From contig NZ_SJSM01000009.1 of NCBI RefSeq assembly GCF_004331685.1, positions 1-64,000 on the forward strand: a stretch of 64,000 bases of DNA. The letters run 5' to 3'. Origin of the DNA: Pedobacter hiemivivus. Its GTDB lineage: Bacteria > Bacteroidota > Bacteroidia > Sphingobacteriales > Sphingobacteriaceae. The translations under genes and the position numbers were made by a program. Below, piece by piece: positions 16,589 through 25,483 of the stretch. Under the pieces are notes generated by a model. It made no database searches and was not told where the DNA came from. It worked only from the letters and a program-made list of their open reading frames with translations. How positions within the stretch are numbered: the stretch's first letter is position 1; every line of letters starts with the position of its first letter.

Positions 16589-18268
16589 TTACCAGTATAC
16601 ACTATAAAGTGCGACAAGAATGCCCACTATAATTAAAGCTCCAACAGCAAAACCTGTAGAAGTTTTGAACATAGTTGCATCAATTTCAAGTCCTTTAGCA
16701 TCTTCCTCACCTTTGTTTTCTACCAGACTGATGATAATCATTCCGATCACACAGAATAAAAACACAAAGCCCATTCTGTCTAAGAAAGGTATTTCATAAA
16801 TACCAGCCGAACCTTTAACTGCAAAGCCGAATTCCGACAACCAGGAAAGATCGACCATACCAGGTAAAAACTTAAGCAATAAAGAAAGTCCAAAACCACC
16901 TATAGTAGCAAATAGGGCTGCATTAGATGTCGTTTTTTTCCAGAAGAATCCTAGAATAAACATGGCAAAAATACCTGGTGATACAAAGCCTGTATATTCT
17001 TGAATGTACTGGAAACCGCCCTTTTTGTCAATTCCCAAATGCGGAGCAATCAGTACGCCCAAAATCATGGCTGCTATAATCGCAATTTTACCTGTTACCA
17101 CTAGATTAGCTTCCGTAGCATCAGGTTTAATTACTTTTTTATAAATGTCCAACGTAAATATAGTCGCAATACTGTTTGCCTTTCCAGCCAGAGAAGCCAC
17201 TACCGCAGCAGTAAGTGCTGCAAAAGAAAGCCCTTTTAATCCGGCAGGTAAAAGATTAAGTAATACAGGATACGCGCGGTCAGGATTTACAGAACCATCT
17301 TGAAGCATTTCGGTTTGAAAGGCTCCATCCTTATATAGCACGTAAGCAGCTATACCAGGCAATACTACGATAATAGGCATCAATAACTTTAAAAACGCAG
17401 CGAATAAAATACCCGAACGAGCTGTTTTCAGATCAGCTCCTAAAGCACGTTGCGTGATATACTGGTTACAACCCCAGTAGTTCAAGTTCACAATCCACAT
17501 CCCCCCTACAAGCACACTCAGTCCCGGAAGGTCGATATAATTTTCATTATCTGGTTTCAGTACCATGTGGAAATGCTCAGAAGCCTTACTGGTCATCAAC
17601 TTATAACCATCTAAAATCCCTGTTGTTCCATAATGTTCTGAGACTAAACTAAGGGCCAGATAAGTGGTGGCCAATCCACCAAGGATTAAAAAGAATACCT
17701 GGATCACGTCAGTATAGCCAATAACCTTCATTCCACCCAAGGTAATGATGATCGCAAACGCTGCGATAGCATACATACAAAGATCGAGGTTGAAGCCCGA
17801 AATACTGCTTACCGCCAATGCGCCCAAGTACAGGATAGAGGTTAGATTAACCACTACATACAACAGCAACCAGAAAACAGCCATGATCATCGCTACCGTT
17901 CCATTATACCTTTGATGAAGGAATTGGGGCATGGTAGAGATTTTATTTTTCAGGTATACCGGAATAAAGAAAACGGCTACTACAATAAGTGTTGCCGCAG
18001 CCATCCATTCATAGGTAGCAATTGCGAGCCCCATTTTAAAGCCTGAGCCACTCATCCCGATAAATTGTTCGGCCGAAATGTTTGAGGCGATTAGAGAAGC
18101 TCCAATAGCCCACCAGGTAAGGGAGCCTTCTGCAAGAAAATAATCCTTAGAACCGCTGGCGGCAGATTTTTTCTTATTGTAAATATAGAGCCCATAAGCC
18201 GCTACAATTACAAAGTAAATTAAGAATACGATATAATCTTTCGTATCCAGCACGTTGGTTTTCATCAA
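16589..18268 (-). CDS. Sodium/sugar symporter (SSS family), probable xylose uptake
   Basis: The product has 559 residues with about 14 hydrophobic segments, typical of the sodium:solute symporter family (SGLT/vSGLT branch). The sequences YFLAEGSLTWWAIGASLIASNISAEQFIGM and GFVSPGIFAMFILGFFWK (read in short pieces) are characteristic of sugar members. It lies directly downstream of xylA with a 51-base gap carrying its own operator and -7-like box. The likely role is sodium-coupled D-xylose entry across the inner membrane; specificity is inferred from context. Confidence 0.9.
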   Translation of the reverse strand: MMKTNVLDTKDYIVFLIYFVIVAAYGLYIYNKKKSAASGSKDYFLAEGSLTWWAIGASLIASNISAEQFIGMSGSGFKMGLAIATYEWMAAATLIVVAVFFIPVYLKNKISTMPQFLHQRYNGTVAMIMAVFWLLLYVVVNLTSILYLGALAVSSISGFNLDLCMYAIAAFAIIITLGGMKVIGYTDVIQVFFLILGGLATTYLALSLVSEHYGTTGILDGYKLMTSKASEHFHMVLKPDNENYIDLPGLSVLVGGMWIVNLNYWGCNQYITQRALGADLKTARSGILFAAFLKLLMPIIVVLPGIAAYVLYKDGAFQTEMLQDGSVNPDRAYPVLLNLLPAGLKGLSFAALTAAVVASLAGKANSIATIFTLDIYKKVIKPDATEANLVVTGKIAIIAAMILGVLIAPHLGIDKKGGFQYIQEYTGFVSPGIFAMFILGFFWKKTTSNAALFATIGGFGLSLLLKFLPGMVDLSWLSEFGFAVKGSAGIYEIPFLDRMGFVFLFCVIGMIIISLVENKGEEDAKGLEIDATMFKTSTGFAVGALIIVGILVALYSVYW

Positions 18269-18288
18269 TTTGGTTTAGTTAGGTTTAA

Positions 18289-18300
18289 TAATCGGTTACA
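18289..18300 (-). promoter_or_regulatory. Xylose-regulator operator 2 (before the symporter)
   Basis: On the minus strand TGTAACCGATTA keeps the AACCGATT core of the other three sites but has weaker flanks. It lies just after a TAGTTTG box and 20 bases before the symporter ATG. Confidence 0.5.
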
Positions 18301-18319
18301 AACTACGATTAAAATAAAT

Positions 18320-19651
18320 TTAAATATAGCGATTGATTAAATTTTCCAAGTATTCTTGTTTCCCACTGCGCACTTCAGGCTCACCTTGTTGTACAGCATA
18401 GTTCCTTAAATCTTCCATACTTAACTTCCCTTGCTCAAATTCGGCCCCCTTACCACTGTCAAAAGAAGCGTAGCGATCGGCCCTTATAGTTTTATAATCT
18501 GACTTTTGAAGAATGGCATCTGCGGTTACCAAGGCGCGGGCAAAAATATCCATACCGCCAACATGTGCATAAAAAAGATCGGCAGGATCAGTTGAATTAC
18601 GGCGAATCTTGGCATCAAAGTTAACACCACCACCTTTTAAACCACCACCTTCTAAAATAATCAGCATCGCTTCAGTTAATTCATTGATGTCATTAGGAAA
18701 TTGATCTGTATCCCAACCATTTTGGTAATCTCCTCTATTTGCATCAATTGAACCCAATAAACCACTATCCACTGCAACCTGTAATTCATGCTGGAAGGTA
18801 TGTCCGGCTAAAGTTGCATGGTTCACTTCCAGATTAAGTTTAAAATCAGCTAGCAAATCATATTCCTGTAAAAAGCCCCTTACTGTTGCTGCATCGTAAT
18901 CATACTGATGTTTAGATGGCTCACATGGCTTTGGCTCAATAAAAAATGTGCCTTTAAAACCTTGTTTGCGTGCATAATCTTTAGCGGTATGTAAGAACTT
19001 AGCCAAATGCTCCTGCTCACGTTTCATATTGGTATTCAATAAGCTCATATAGCCTTCTCTTCCACCCCAAAAAACATAATTCTCTCCACCTAATGCAATT
19101 GTTGCATCTAAAGCAGCTTTAACCTGCGCCGCACCGTGTGCAAGTACATGAAAATCTGGGTTGGTTGATGCCCCGTTCATGTAACGTTTGTGGCTAAATA
19201 GATTGGCTGTTCCCCAAAGTAATTTCACGCCACTACTGGCTTGTTTTTCCTTCGCATACTCCACCAAAGCTTGCAATCTTCGCTCGTTTTCAGCAATATC
19301 ATCGCCATAATCTACCACATCCACATCATGGAAACAGTAATAAGGCAATTGCATCTTCGTAATAAATTCAAAGGCAGCATCCATTTTATCTTTTGCCCTT
19401 TCTACCACATCTTTCTTTTCATCCCATGGAAAAATGTGTGTAGCGCCACCAAAAGGATCCGCACCATTTCCATTAAATGAATGCCAATAAGCACAAGCAA
19501 ATTTAAAATGCTCGTTCATGGTTTTTCCTGCTACAACTCTATTTGCATCATACCATCTAAAAGCCAGCGGATTATCGCTATTCAGCCCTTCAAATTGTAT
19601 CTGATCAATTCCCTTAAAAAATTCCTTTGCTCCTGTTACTACTTTTGTCAT
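18320..19651 (-). CDS. xylA: Xylose isomerase
   Basis: The enzyme converts D-xylose to D-xylulose and needs two divalent metals. It is 443 residues, the long (type II) form. Conserved pieces are FHDVDVVDYG with the catalytic His, FIEPKPCEPSKHQYDYD, NLEVNHATLAGHTFQHE and GSIDANRGDYQNGWDTDQFP. The start is set at MTKVVTGAKEFF, the normal family N-terminus; a longer frame from 19705 overlaps xylB. It follows xylB by 23 bases, so the two form one operon. Confidence 0.97.
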   Translation of the reverse strand: MTKVVTGAKEFFKGIDQIQFEGLNSDNPLAFRWYDANRVVAGKTMNEHFKFACAYWHSFNGNGADPFGGATHIFPWDEKKDVVERAKDKMDAAFEFITKMQLPYYCFHDVDVVDYGDDIAENERRLQALVEYAKEKQASSGVKLLWGTANLFSHKRYMNGASTNPDFHVLAHGAAQVKAALDATIALGGENYVFWGGREGYMSLLNTNMKREQEHLAKFLHTAKDYARKQGFKGTFFIEPKPCEPSKHQYDYDAATVRGFLQEYDLLADFKLNLEVNHATLAGHTFQHELQVAVDSGLLGSIDANRGDYQNGWDTDQFPNDINELTEAMLIILEGGGLKGGGVNFDAKIRRNSTDPADLFYAHVGGMDIFARALVTADAILQKSDYKTIRADRYASFDSGKGAEFEQGKLSMEDLRNYAVQQGEPEVRSGKQEYLENLINRYI

Positions 19652-19674
19652 GTTGATATATTTTTTGATTCTAA

Positions 19675-21150
19675 TTATAATGCTTTGTTTAAAAGGCTTT
19701 TCCATTCAGCGTATATGGGCTCGTAGGCCTCAGAATTTTTAGGCTCCAAATACCTGATCAGCTCATGTTGTGTAAATGCCGCTTCAGGGCTTTCAAAAAT
19801 CCCCGCTCCAATACCTGCTCCAAGTGCCGCTCCTACGCTACCATCATTTTCATAGAGCTCTACCGGAACGCCGGTTACATCGACAAATGTTTGTGCAAAT
19901 ACCTCACTTAAAAATAAGTTAGCCATGCCTGCCCTGATCACCTTTGGTTGCATTCCATTTTCGCGCATAATATCAAGCCCATAGCGAAATGCAAACGCGA
20001 TGCCCTCCTGTACTGCTCTAAAAATTTCAGCTTGTTTATGTAAATTGAGGTCGATGCCCAACAATTGTGCTCCTGTATATTTATTATTCAGCATCCGTTC
20101 GGCACCATTGCCAAAAGGCAATACTTTTAATCCTTTACTTCCAATGGGTGCTGTAGCTGCAAGATCATTAAGTGCAGCATAGGACAAATGAGGTGCAAAA
20201 TTATGTTTTGCCCATCTGTACATACTTCCTGTACCGTTGATACATAACAATACACCAGTATGTTTTTGCTCCTTAGCATAAGTAACATGTGCAAAAGTGT
20301 TCACCCTCGACTCTGGATCGTAAGTCAGCTCATTGCTTACCCCATAAATTACGCCCGAAGTTCCGGCGGTAGCTGCAACTTCGCCTGGCTTAAGCACATT
20401 TAGAGACAAAGCATTGTTAGGCTGATCACCAGACTTATAAGAAACCGGGATCCCTTGCTGCAATCCCAATAACGCAGCTACATCAGCTTTAAGGGATCCA
20501 TGGATAGAGAAGAGTGGTTTAATGTCGGGGATTAATTTTTGATCAATTCCATAATGTTCCATTACTTCTTTAGACACTTCATCCTTGTCAAAATTCCAAA
20601 ACACACCTTCAGATAAAGATGCAATACTGGTCGTAATCTTCCCTGTGAATTTCATGGCAATGAAATCCCCCGGCAGCATTACTTTATCGGTCTGGCTGTA
20701 GATCTCAGGCTCGTTGTTCTTTACCCAGGCCAGCTTAGAAGCTGTAAAATTACCCGGAGAATTTAGCATCTCCTGTAAACACTTATCATGTCCTATGGCA
20801 TCAAAAGCTTGCGCCCCCAAGTCTACCGCCCTACTATCACACCAAATGATGCTATCGCGCAAAACGTTTTGTTCTTTGTCAACAATCACCAAACCGTGCA
20901 TCTGATAAGCGATACCTATCGCCTTAATATCCTTAGGATTAAAGATTCCTGTTGCATTTAATTGAAGAATAGCATGAACAGCATTTTGCCACCAGTCAAC
21001 AGGTGATTGCTCCGCCCATCCAGATTTAAGGGATTTGATTTCCACTTCCTCTTCGGGATATTGAGCCGTAGCCACCCGCTTCTGGGTATCCACATCAACA
21101 ACTGAAACTTTAATAGAAGATGTGCCTATATCGAGGCCTAATAAATACAT
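19675..21150 (-). CDS. xylB: Xylulokinase (FGGY kinase)
   Basis: The enzyme phosphorylates D-xylulose to xylulose-5-phosphate for the pentose phosphate pathway. It is 491 residues from the ATG of MYLLGLDIGTSSIKVSVVD, which is the FGGY N-terminal ATPase motif. The catalytic Asp lies in SYKSGDQPNNAL and AGTSGVIYG is in the nucleotide fold. A longer frame from 21189 is rejected because those bases hold the -7 box and the operator. It is the first gene of the xylBA unit. Confidence 0.95.
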   Translation of the reverse strand: MYLLGLDIGTSSIKVSVVDVDTQKRVATAQYPEEEVEIKSLKSGWAEQSPVDWWQNAVHAILQLNATGIFNPKDIKAIGIAYQMHGLVIVDKEQNVLRDSIIWCDSRAVDLGAQAFDAIGHDKCLQEMLNSPGNFTASKLAWVKNNEPEIYSQTDKVMLPGDFIAMKFTGKITTSIASLSEGVFWNFDKDEVSKEVMEHYGIDQKLIPDIKPLFSIHGSLKADVAALLGLQQGIPVSYKSGDQPNNALSLNVLKPGEVAATAGTSGVIYGVSNELTYDPESRVNTFAHVTYAKEQKHTGVLLCINGTGSMYRWAKHNFAPHLSYAALNDLAATAPIGSKGLKVLPFGNGAERMLNNKYTGAQLLGIDLNLHKQAEIFRAVQEGIAFAFRYGLDIMRENGMQPKVIRAGMANLFLSEVFAQTFVDVTGVPVELYENDGSVGAALGAGIGAGIFESPEAAFTQHELIRYLEPKNSEAYEPIYAEWKSLLNKAL

Positions 21151-21175
21151 ATCATTTGGTTTAATAATTAATCGT

Positions 21176-21187
21176 GCAACCGTTTGC
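21176..21187 (-). promoter_or_regulatory. Xylose-regulator operator 3 (before xylBA)
   Basis: GCAACCGTTTGC within GTGCAACCGTTTGCAT is a near-perfect palindrome 26 bases before the xylB ATG. It sits just downstream of the -7 box at 21189-21196, covering the expected start point of transcription. Confidence 0.7.
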
Positions 21188-21188
21188 A

Positions 21189-21218
21189 TAAAGGTAATTG
21201 TAAATTCATAAATCCCAA
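21189..21218 (-). promoter_or_regulatory. xylB: xylBA promoter
   Basis: On the minus strand TTG (21216-21218), a 19-base spacer and TACCTTTA (21189-21196) fit the Bacteroidota consensus except for the last base. Operator 3 immediately follows, a classic repression layout. Confidence 0.55.
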
Positions 21219-21242
21219 CTTATTTTGCATAAAAATTGTATT

Positions 21243-21250
21243 TATTTTTG
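21243..21250 (+). promoter_or_regulatory. -7 box for the secreted protein of the xylose locus
   Basis: TATTTTTG is an exact TAnnTTTG match on the plus strand. Operator 4 begins 31 bases downstream, in the expected 5' leader. The upstream TTTG at 21224-21227 leaves a short 15-base spacer. Confidence 0.4.
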
Positions 21251-21281
21251 ACCGATGAAAATAAACAGCCCTAAAAGTAAC

Positions 21282-21293
21282 GCAACCGGTTGC
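21282..21293 (+). promoter_or_regulatory. Xylose-regulator operator 4 (perfect palindrome)
   Basis: GCAACCGGTTGC is a perfect 12-base palindrome of LacI-family type, 88 bases before the start of the divergent secreted-protein gene. It gives the clearest version of the locus consensus. Confidence 0.7.
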
Positions 21294-21381
21294 ACAACAT
21301 GAAATATACATCTTGACTGATCCTATAATTTCCTTCTTTTTGTGTCGTTATATAATTACATTCGTACCTATGCCAGGGTTT

Positions 21382-22644
21382 ATGATTTCGAAACGATTAA
21401 GTATATTATTTTTCTTGCTATTCTTTAGCATTGCGCTTAAAGCATCATCTATTTTAATCTATATGGATGAAGATCAAAAAAACCACCTTAAAGCTTATGG
21501 CATAGCCTACTGGGGGATCAAACAGCAAGCTGATGTAAGTTGGCTTTTAAATTATAGAGGAGGAAGCTTTTTAATCAAATACAATAAAGCTATCGAGGAT
21601 GAATGTAAAACACGAGGGGTATCCTATCAAGTTTTAGCAGACGGCAAAGTTACAGCGATCCTAAACGAGATCAGCGACCCACAGGTAAACATGGAAATGG
21701 TAAAGCTTGAAAAAGCGCCAAAAATAGCGGTATACTCCCCTAAGAGTAAATTGCCATGGGATGATGCCGTAACCTTAGTGCTTACTTACGCAGAAATCCC
21801 CTACGATGTAGTATACGATGATGAGGTATTAAAAGATAAACTATCTGGCTACGACTGGCTGCACATGCACCATGAGGATTTTACAGGGCAGTATGGACGT
21901 TTCTGGAATGCTTTTAGAAATGCAACCTGGTATCGTGAGGATGTAAAGAATCAAGAGGCCGCAGCAAAGCGCAACGGCTTAAAAAAGGTTTCGGAAATGA
22001 AACTTGAAGTAGCTAAAAGAATAAAGGAATTTTGCGCTGGTGGTGGTTTCCTATTTGCCATGTGCTCTGGAACCGATAGCTTTGACATTGCTTTAAGTGC
22101 CGAAGGACTTGACATTTGTGAAAGCATGTTTGATGGTGACCCCGCAGATCCGCAAGCTCAGGCTAAGTTAAAATTCAATAGAACCTTCGCCTTTAAAGAT
22201 TTTCAGCTTGATCTAAATCCTTCCAATTACGAATTTTCGGATATTGATGTCACCCAAACCCGTAGTTTAGTCCAAAGCAACGATTTCTTCACCTTATTTG
22301 ACTTTTCGGCCAAATGGGACCTTGTACCGACAATGCTAACTCAAAACCACGACAAGGTAATCAAAGGCTTTATGGGACAAACCACAGCCTTTAGAAAGCG
22401 CCTGGTGAAACCTAACGTTACCGTACTGGGCGAAAACAAGGGAGCTGAAGAAGTGCGCTATTTAAATGGTGAAATTGGAAAGGGACAATTTACTTTTTAT
22501 GGTGGGCACGATCCTGAAGATTATCAACATGCGGTAGGCGATCCTCCTACAGATTTAAACCTACATCCAAACTCACCGGGATACCGTTTGATATTAAACA
22601 ATGTATTATTTCCTGCGGCTAAAAAGAAACCGCAGAAAACTTAA
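21382..22644 (+). CDS. Secreted protein of the type often named 'asparagine synthetase B'
   Basis: The product has 420 residues with a signal peptide (MISKRLSILFFLLFFSIALKA). I recall close relatives in Bacteroidota databases carrying the label asparagine synthetase B, but no glutaminase Cys-2 N-terminus or ATP-pyrophosphatase motif is visible and the protein is exported, so that name looks wrong. Residues about 240-260 read FCAGGGFLFAMCSGTDSFDIA, which resembles class I amidotransferase/ThuA-like folds with a Cys in a nucleophile-elbow-like position. The true role is unknown. The operator upstream suggests xylose-linked expression. Its stop codon overlaps that of the converging porin gene. 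Confidence 0.8.
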   Translation: MISKRLSILFFLLFFSIALKASSILIYMDEDQKNHLKAYGIAYWGIKQQADVSWLLNYRGGSFLIKYNKAIEDECKTRGVSYQVLADGKVTAILNEISDPQVNMEMVKLEKAPKIAVYSPKSKLPWDDAVTLVLTYAEIPYDVVYDDEVLKDKLSGYDWLHMHHEDFTGQYGRFWNAFRNATWYREDVKNQEAAAKRNGLKKVSEMKLEVAKRIKEFCAGGGFLFAMCSGTDSFDIALSAEGLDICESMFDGDPADPQAQAKLKFNRTFAFKDFQLDLNPSNYEFSDIDVTQTRSLVQSNDFFTLFDFSAKWDLVPTMLTQNHDKVIKGFMGQTTAFRKRLVKPNVTVLGENKGAEEVRYLNGEIGKGQFTFYGGHDPEDYQHAVGDPPTDLNLHPNSPGYRLILNNVLFPAAKKKPQKT

Positions 22645-24668
22645 TCATAAAAATTCCATTGTACGCCAAACTTGAACAATGCCCTATCTTGCATTGGATA
22701 GCGATTAACACCGTAATATCCTTTGACTGGTAAACCTTGGTTTACATAATCACACTTCAAAAACAGATTAGCCTTTCTTAAGCTCGCTTTTACCCAAACA
22801 TCAACAATCGGCGTAGTAGCAAAGCTTTCATCAGATCCTACGTAAAACTGGCCAAGCGCAGGTGAATAAGAATAATTTCTATAAGGTGTATTGTATCTCA
22901 CATCAAAACCTACATTGGTTTTAAGTGCTTTAAAGAAAGTTTGGTTTACATAGAAACTATTAAAAGTATAAACCTCAGGAGTACGGAGCACACCTGGATT
23001 ATCTGTCTTCTGATAAACAACGTAACCATCCAAATGGAACTTGCCAAAAGTAAATTTCTTGCCAACAGCAATTTTTAACAGATTTAAACTTGTCCCAAGC
23101 TGAGTTGGCGTAACAGAAAGAACCTCAGCAACGGTTGGATCTCCGTTTGTTGGTAAATTCGCTTTAAAATACATGTAATTATTAATCAGATAATAATTTG
23201 CCGTAGCATCCAGTTTCAATTTTGGATTCTCGTATTTAAAAGAAAAATTAACCGTTTTTGTTCGGTCAAAATCATTGATCCAACGGTAATGGTTACCAAA
23301 ATATCGGTTATAAATCTCTGCCGGAGATTTATTTTCAAAATATGCTCCCAAAACTACTCGGCCAATTGAATTACTTAGTAAGACATTGCTTCTAGCTTCA
23401 TAATGAAAGTCCCCCATATTTCGTCCTTGAAATATCTGTTCTACATCCAAATTCAAATCAATACGATTACTGAATCGGTATCCCGCCGCCCCTAGCAAAG
23501 TCATATTTTGAAAGGTGGCCTCATAATCATAAAAATTAGTACCATCCCTATATAGGGCCAATTGCGAATAGTTATAATACTCGTGTCTAATTCCTGCATC
23601 CAGTTTCAACTCGTTTTTAATGAAGGCGCTTGACTTTGCCCTCAGAAAGAAACTATATAAAAACTCATTTTGAATGCGCGTATAACTAGTCGAATCATTC
23701 GTAAATGTACTATCAGCGTATCCTTTTGGAATTACAGTACGATCGTCTGCTTCATCCTTCTGAAAAGAATAAGCATTTTTATCATACTTAAACGTGTAGG
23801 TAATTTTATTGGTTGGCAATATCTTATCCGATATTTCTTGAGCCGAGCTGTCTATCCGACCAACAAAATAAGATTGCTTTATAAAAAAAGAACCCTGACG
23901 CCATAATTGTTTAGCTGTATTTAACCTTACTTGTTCAGCAATTCTACTGATGACGCGGTTAGCTGGAATCGTAAAAACCGAATCATTAGTAATGGAACCA
24001 TTTTCCATTGCTTTTAAAGTATTAAAAACGGCATTACTCCATAAGTTATAACGTTTATTAGGAGATTGATACCAGGTAAAAAATGCACCATTAAGATCAT
24101 CGCCTCTTTGTCTCGGATATATCCCATTTGCGCCTATCCGGTTAAAATTAGCCCCTATGTTCCAGTTCTTTTTAATATTTTGAGAGAGAATCACTTTAAA
24201 AACCTGCTCAGCCTCCCCTCCTGAAAGATAATAGAGACTACTAAAAGGAGTTCTGGCCTGATAATATTTAACATCATCCTGGGTCATTGCGTAATAATCG
24301 AGCGAATGGAAACCTACATCAAAACCAATAGATTTTGATGGCTCAAACAACATGGGCATAGCGGCTAAGCCTAGATTTCCAATACCTACTGTCGGCGTAC
24401 GCGGCTGCAACAACACGCTAAAATTTTGAAAGCCATTTAAACTTGTATCCAAAGCCATTGTTTGGATGCTGTCTTTAGACAATTTAAGGGTAGTGTACCT
24501 TATATATTTAGAAGTGAATACGACTGAATCCAATCCCCCTTCTTCTTTTTTCCTTAGAGAATCGAGTTCCTTATTATCTCTAACCGTCGTCTTTAAATCC
24601 TGCGCGCACAATCGCCCAACACCAATGGTAAACAGCAAACTAACAAATAAAACAATGCGTTTATACAT
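22641..24668 (-). CDS. Putative outer-membrane porin (Porin_10 type)
   Basis: This 675-residue protein has a signal peptide (residues 1-22, GRLCAQ) and a long beta-rich body with alternating aromatic strands, ending in Phe-containing FGVQWNFYD as expected for outer-membrane barrel insertion. The region QPRTPTVGIGNLG and FDVGFHSLDYYAM resembles the putative porin family of Bacteroidota. The substrate is unknown. Its ATG overlaps the stop of the nucleoside phosphorylase gene (TAATG on the minus strand), which implies translational coupling. Confidence 0.85.
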   Translation of the reverse strand: MYKRIVLFVSLLFTIGVGRLCAQDLKTTVRDNKELDSLRKKEEGGLDSVVFTSKYIRYTTLKLSKDSIQTMALDTSLNGFQNFSVLLQPRTPTVGIGNLGLAAMPMLFEPSKSIGFDVGFHSLDYYAMTQDDVKYYQARTPFSSLYYLSGGEAEQVFKVILSQNIKKNWNIGANFNRIGANGIYPRQRGDDLNGAFFTWYQSPNKRYNLWSNAVFNTLKAMENGSITNDSVFTIPANRVISRIAEQVRLNTAKQLWRQGSFFIKQSYFVGRIDSSAQEISDKILPTNKITYTFKYDKNAYSFQKDEADDRTVIPKGYADSTFTNDSTSYTRIQNEFLYSFFLRAKSSAFIKNELKLDAGIRHEYYNYSQLALYRDGTNFYDYEATFQNMTLLGAAGYRFSNRIDLNLDVEQIFQGRNMGDFHYEARSNVLLSNSIGRVVLGAYFENKSPAEIYNRYFGNHYRWINDFDRTKTVNFSFKYENPKLKLDATANYYLINNYMYFKANLPTNGDPTVAEVLSVTPTQLGTSLNLLKIAVGKKFTFGKFHLDGYVVYQKTDNPGVLRTPEVYTFNSFYVNQTFFKALKTNVGFDVRYNTPYRNYSYSPALGQFYVGSDESFATTPIVDVWVKASLRKANLFLKCDYVNQGLPVKGYYGVNRYPMQDRALFKFGVQWNFYD

Positions 24669-25483
24669 TACAGTGTAGAAATTAACTGGCTTAATATTTT
24701 TGTCATCATAGGTTCTGCAGTCCTTGCAGTTTCCAATATTTCATCTAAACTAACTGGCAATAACACTTCTGGAAAGCCTTCATCTGTCAACACAGAAATT
24801 GCAAAGACAGGCACATTCATGTGTTTAGCTACAATAACTTCCGGCACGGTGCTCATCCCAACGGCATCACCACCAATTATTCTAAGGTACTTATATTCTG
24901 CTTTAGTCTCCAGGTTAGGACCTGTTACAGAAACATAAACTCCCTGGTGGCAATCGATATTGTTTTCTTCTGCAATTTGCATAGCAGCATCAATCAGTTT
25001 GCGGCTATAAGGCTGGCTCATATCCGGAAACCTTGGTCCCATGTCGGCATCATTATGTCCTCTTAAAGGGTTTTCTGGCTGCAAGTTGATGTGATCATTA
25101 ATGATCATCAAATCTCCCTTTTTAAAGTTTGGATTTAAAGACCCCGCAGCGTTTGAAACAAATAAACAATGTATCCCCAATGCCTTCATTGCTCTGATTG
25201 GAAAAGTAATTTGCTGCATGCTATATCCTTCATAGTAATGTAGGCGACCCTGCATGGCAATTACTTTTTTACCTCTTAAAGTTCCAAAGATTAACTTCCC
25301 AGAATGAAATTCAAGTGTAGATATGGGAAAGTTAGGTATATTAGAATACATTAAATTGTACTCGACCTCTATTTCGTTAACCAGGCCACCAAGGCCTGTC
25401 CCTAAAACAATTCCAACTTCAGGTTGAAAATTATTCGTTTTGAGTTTTATATATTCAACGGTTTCGTGTAGTGCTTGAAACAT
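24668..25483 (-). CDS. Purine nucleoside phosphorylase (class I, trimeric type)
   Basis: The enzyme splits inosine and guanosine with phosphate into free base and ribose-1-phosphate for purine salvage. The 271-residue length fits the trimeric PNP/MTAP family. Seen motifs are VLGTGLGGL (phosphate loop), GRLHYYEGYSMQQ, VSNAAGSLNPNFKKGDLM and GPNLETKAEYKYLR followed by DAVGMSTVPEVIVA. It overlaps the 3' end of lpxK by 29 bases and couples to the porin downstream, so the three genes form one operon. Confidence 0.93.
   Translation of the reverse strand: MFQALHETVEYIKLKTNNFQPEVGIVLGTGLGGLVNEIEVEYNLMYSNIPNFPISTLEFHSGKLIFGTLRGKKVIAMQGRLHYYEGYSMQQITFPIRAMKALGIHCLFVSNAAGSLNPNFKKGDLMIINDHINLQPENPLRGHNDADMGPRFPDMSQPYSRKLIDAAMQIAEENNIDCHQGVYVSVTGPNLETKAEYKYLRIIGGDAVGMSTVPEVIVAKHMNVPVFAISVLTDEGFPEVLLPVSLDEILETARTAEPMMTKILSQLISTL

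Noticed and set aside
21151..21189. Longer N-terminus for xylB
   Set aside because: The extra codons cover the operator and abut the -7 box, and the FGGY family start is at MYLLGLDIGTSS.
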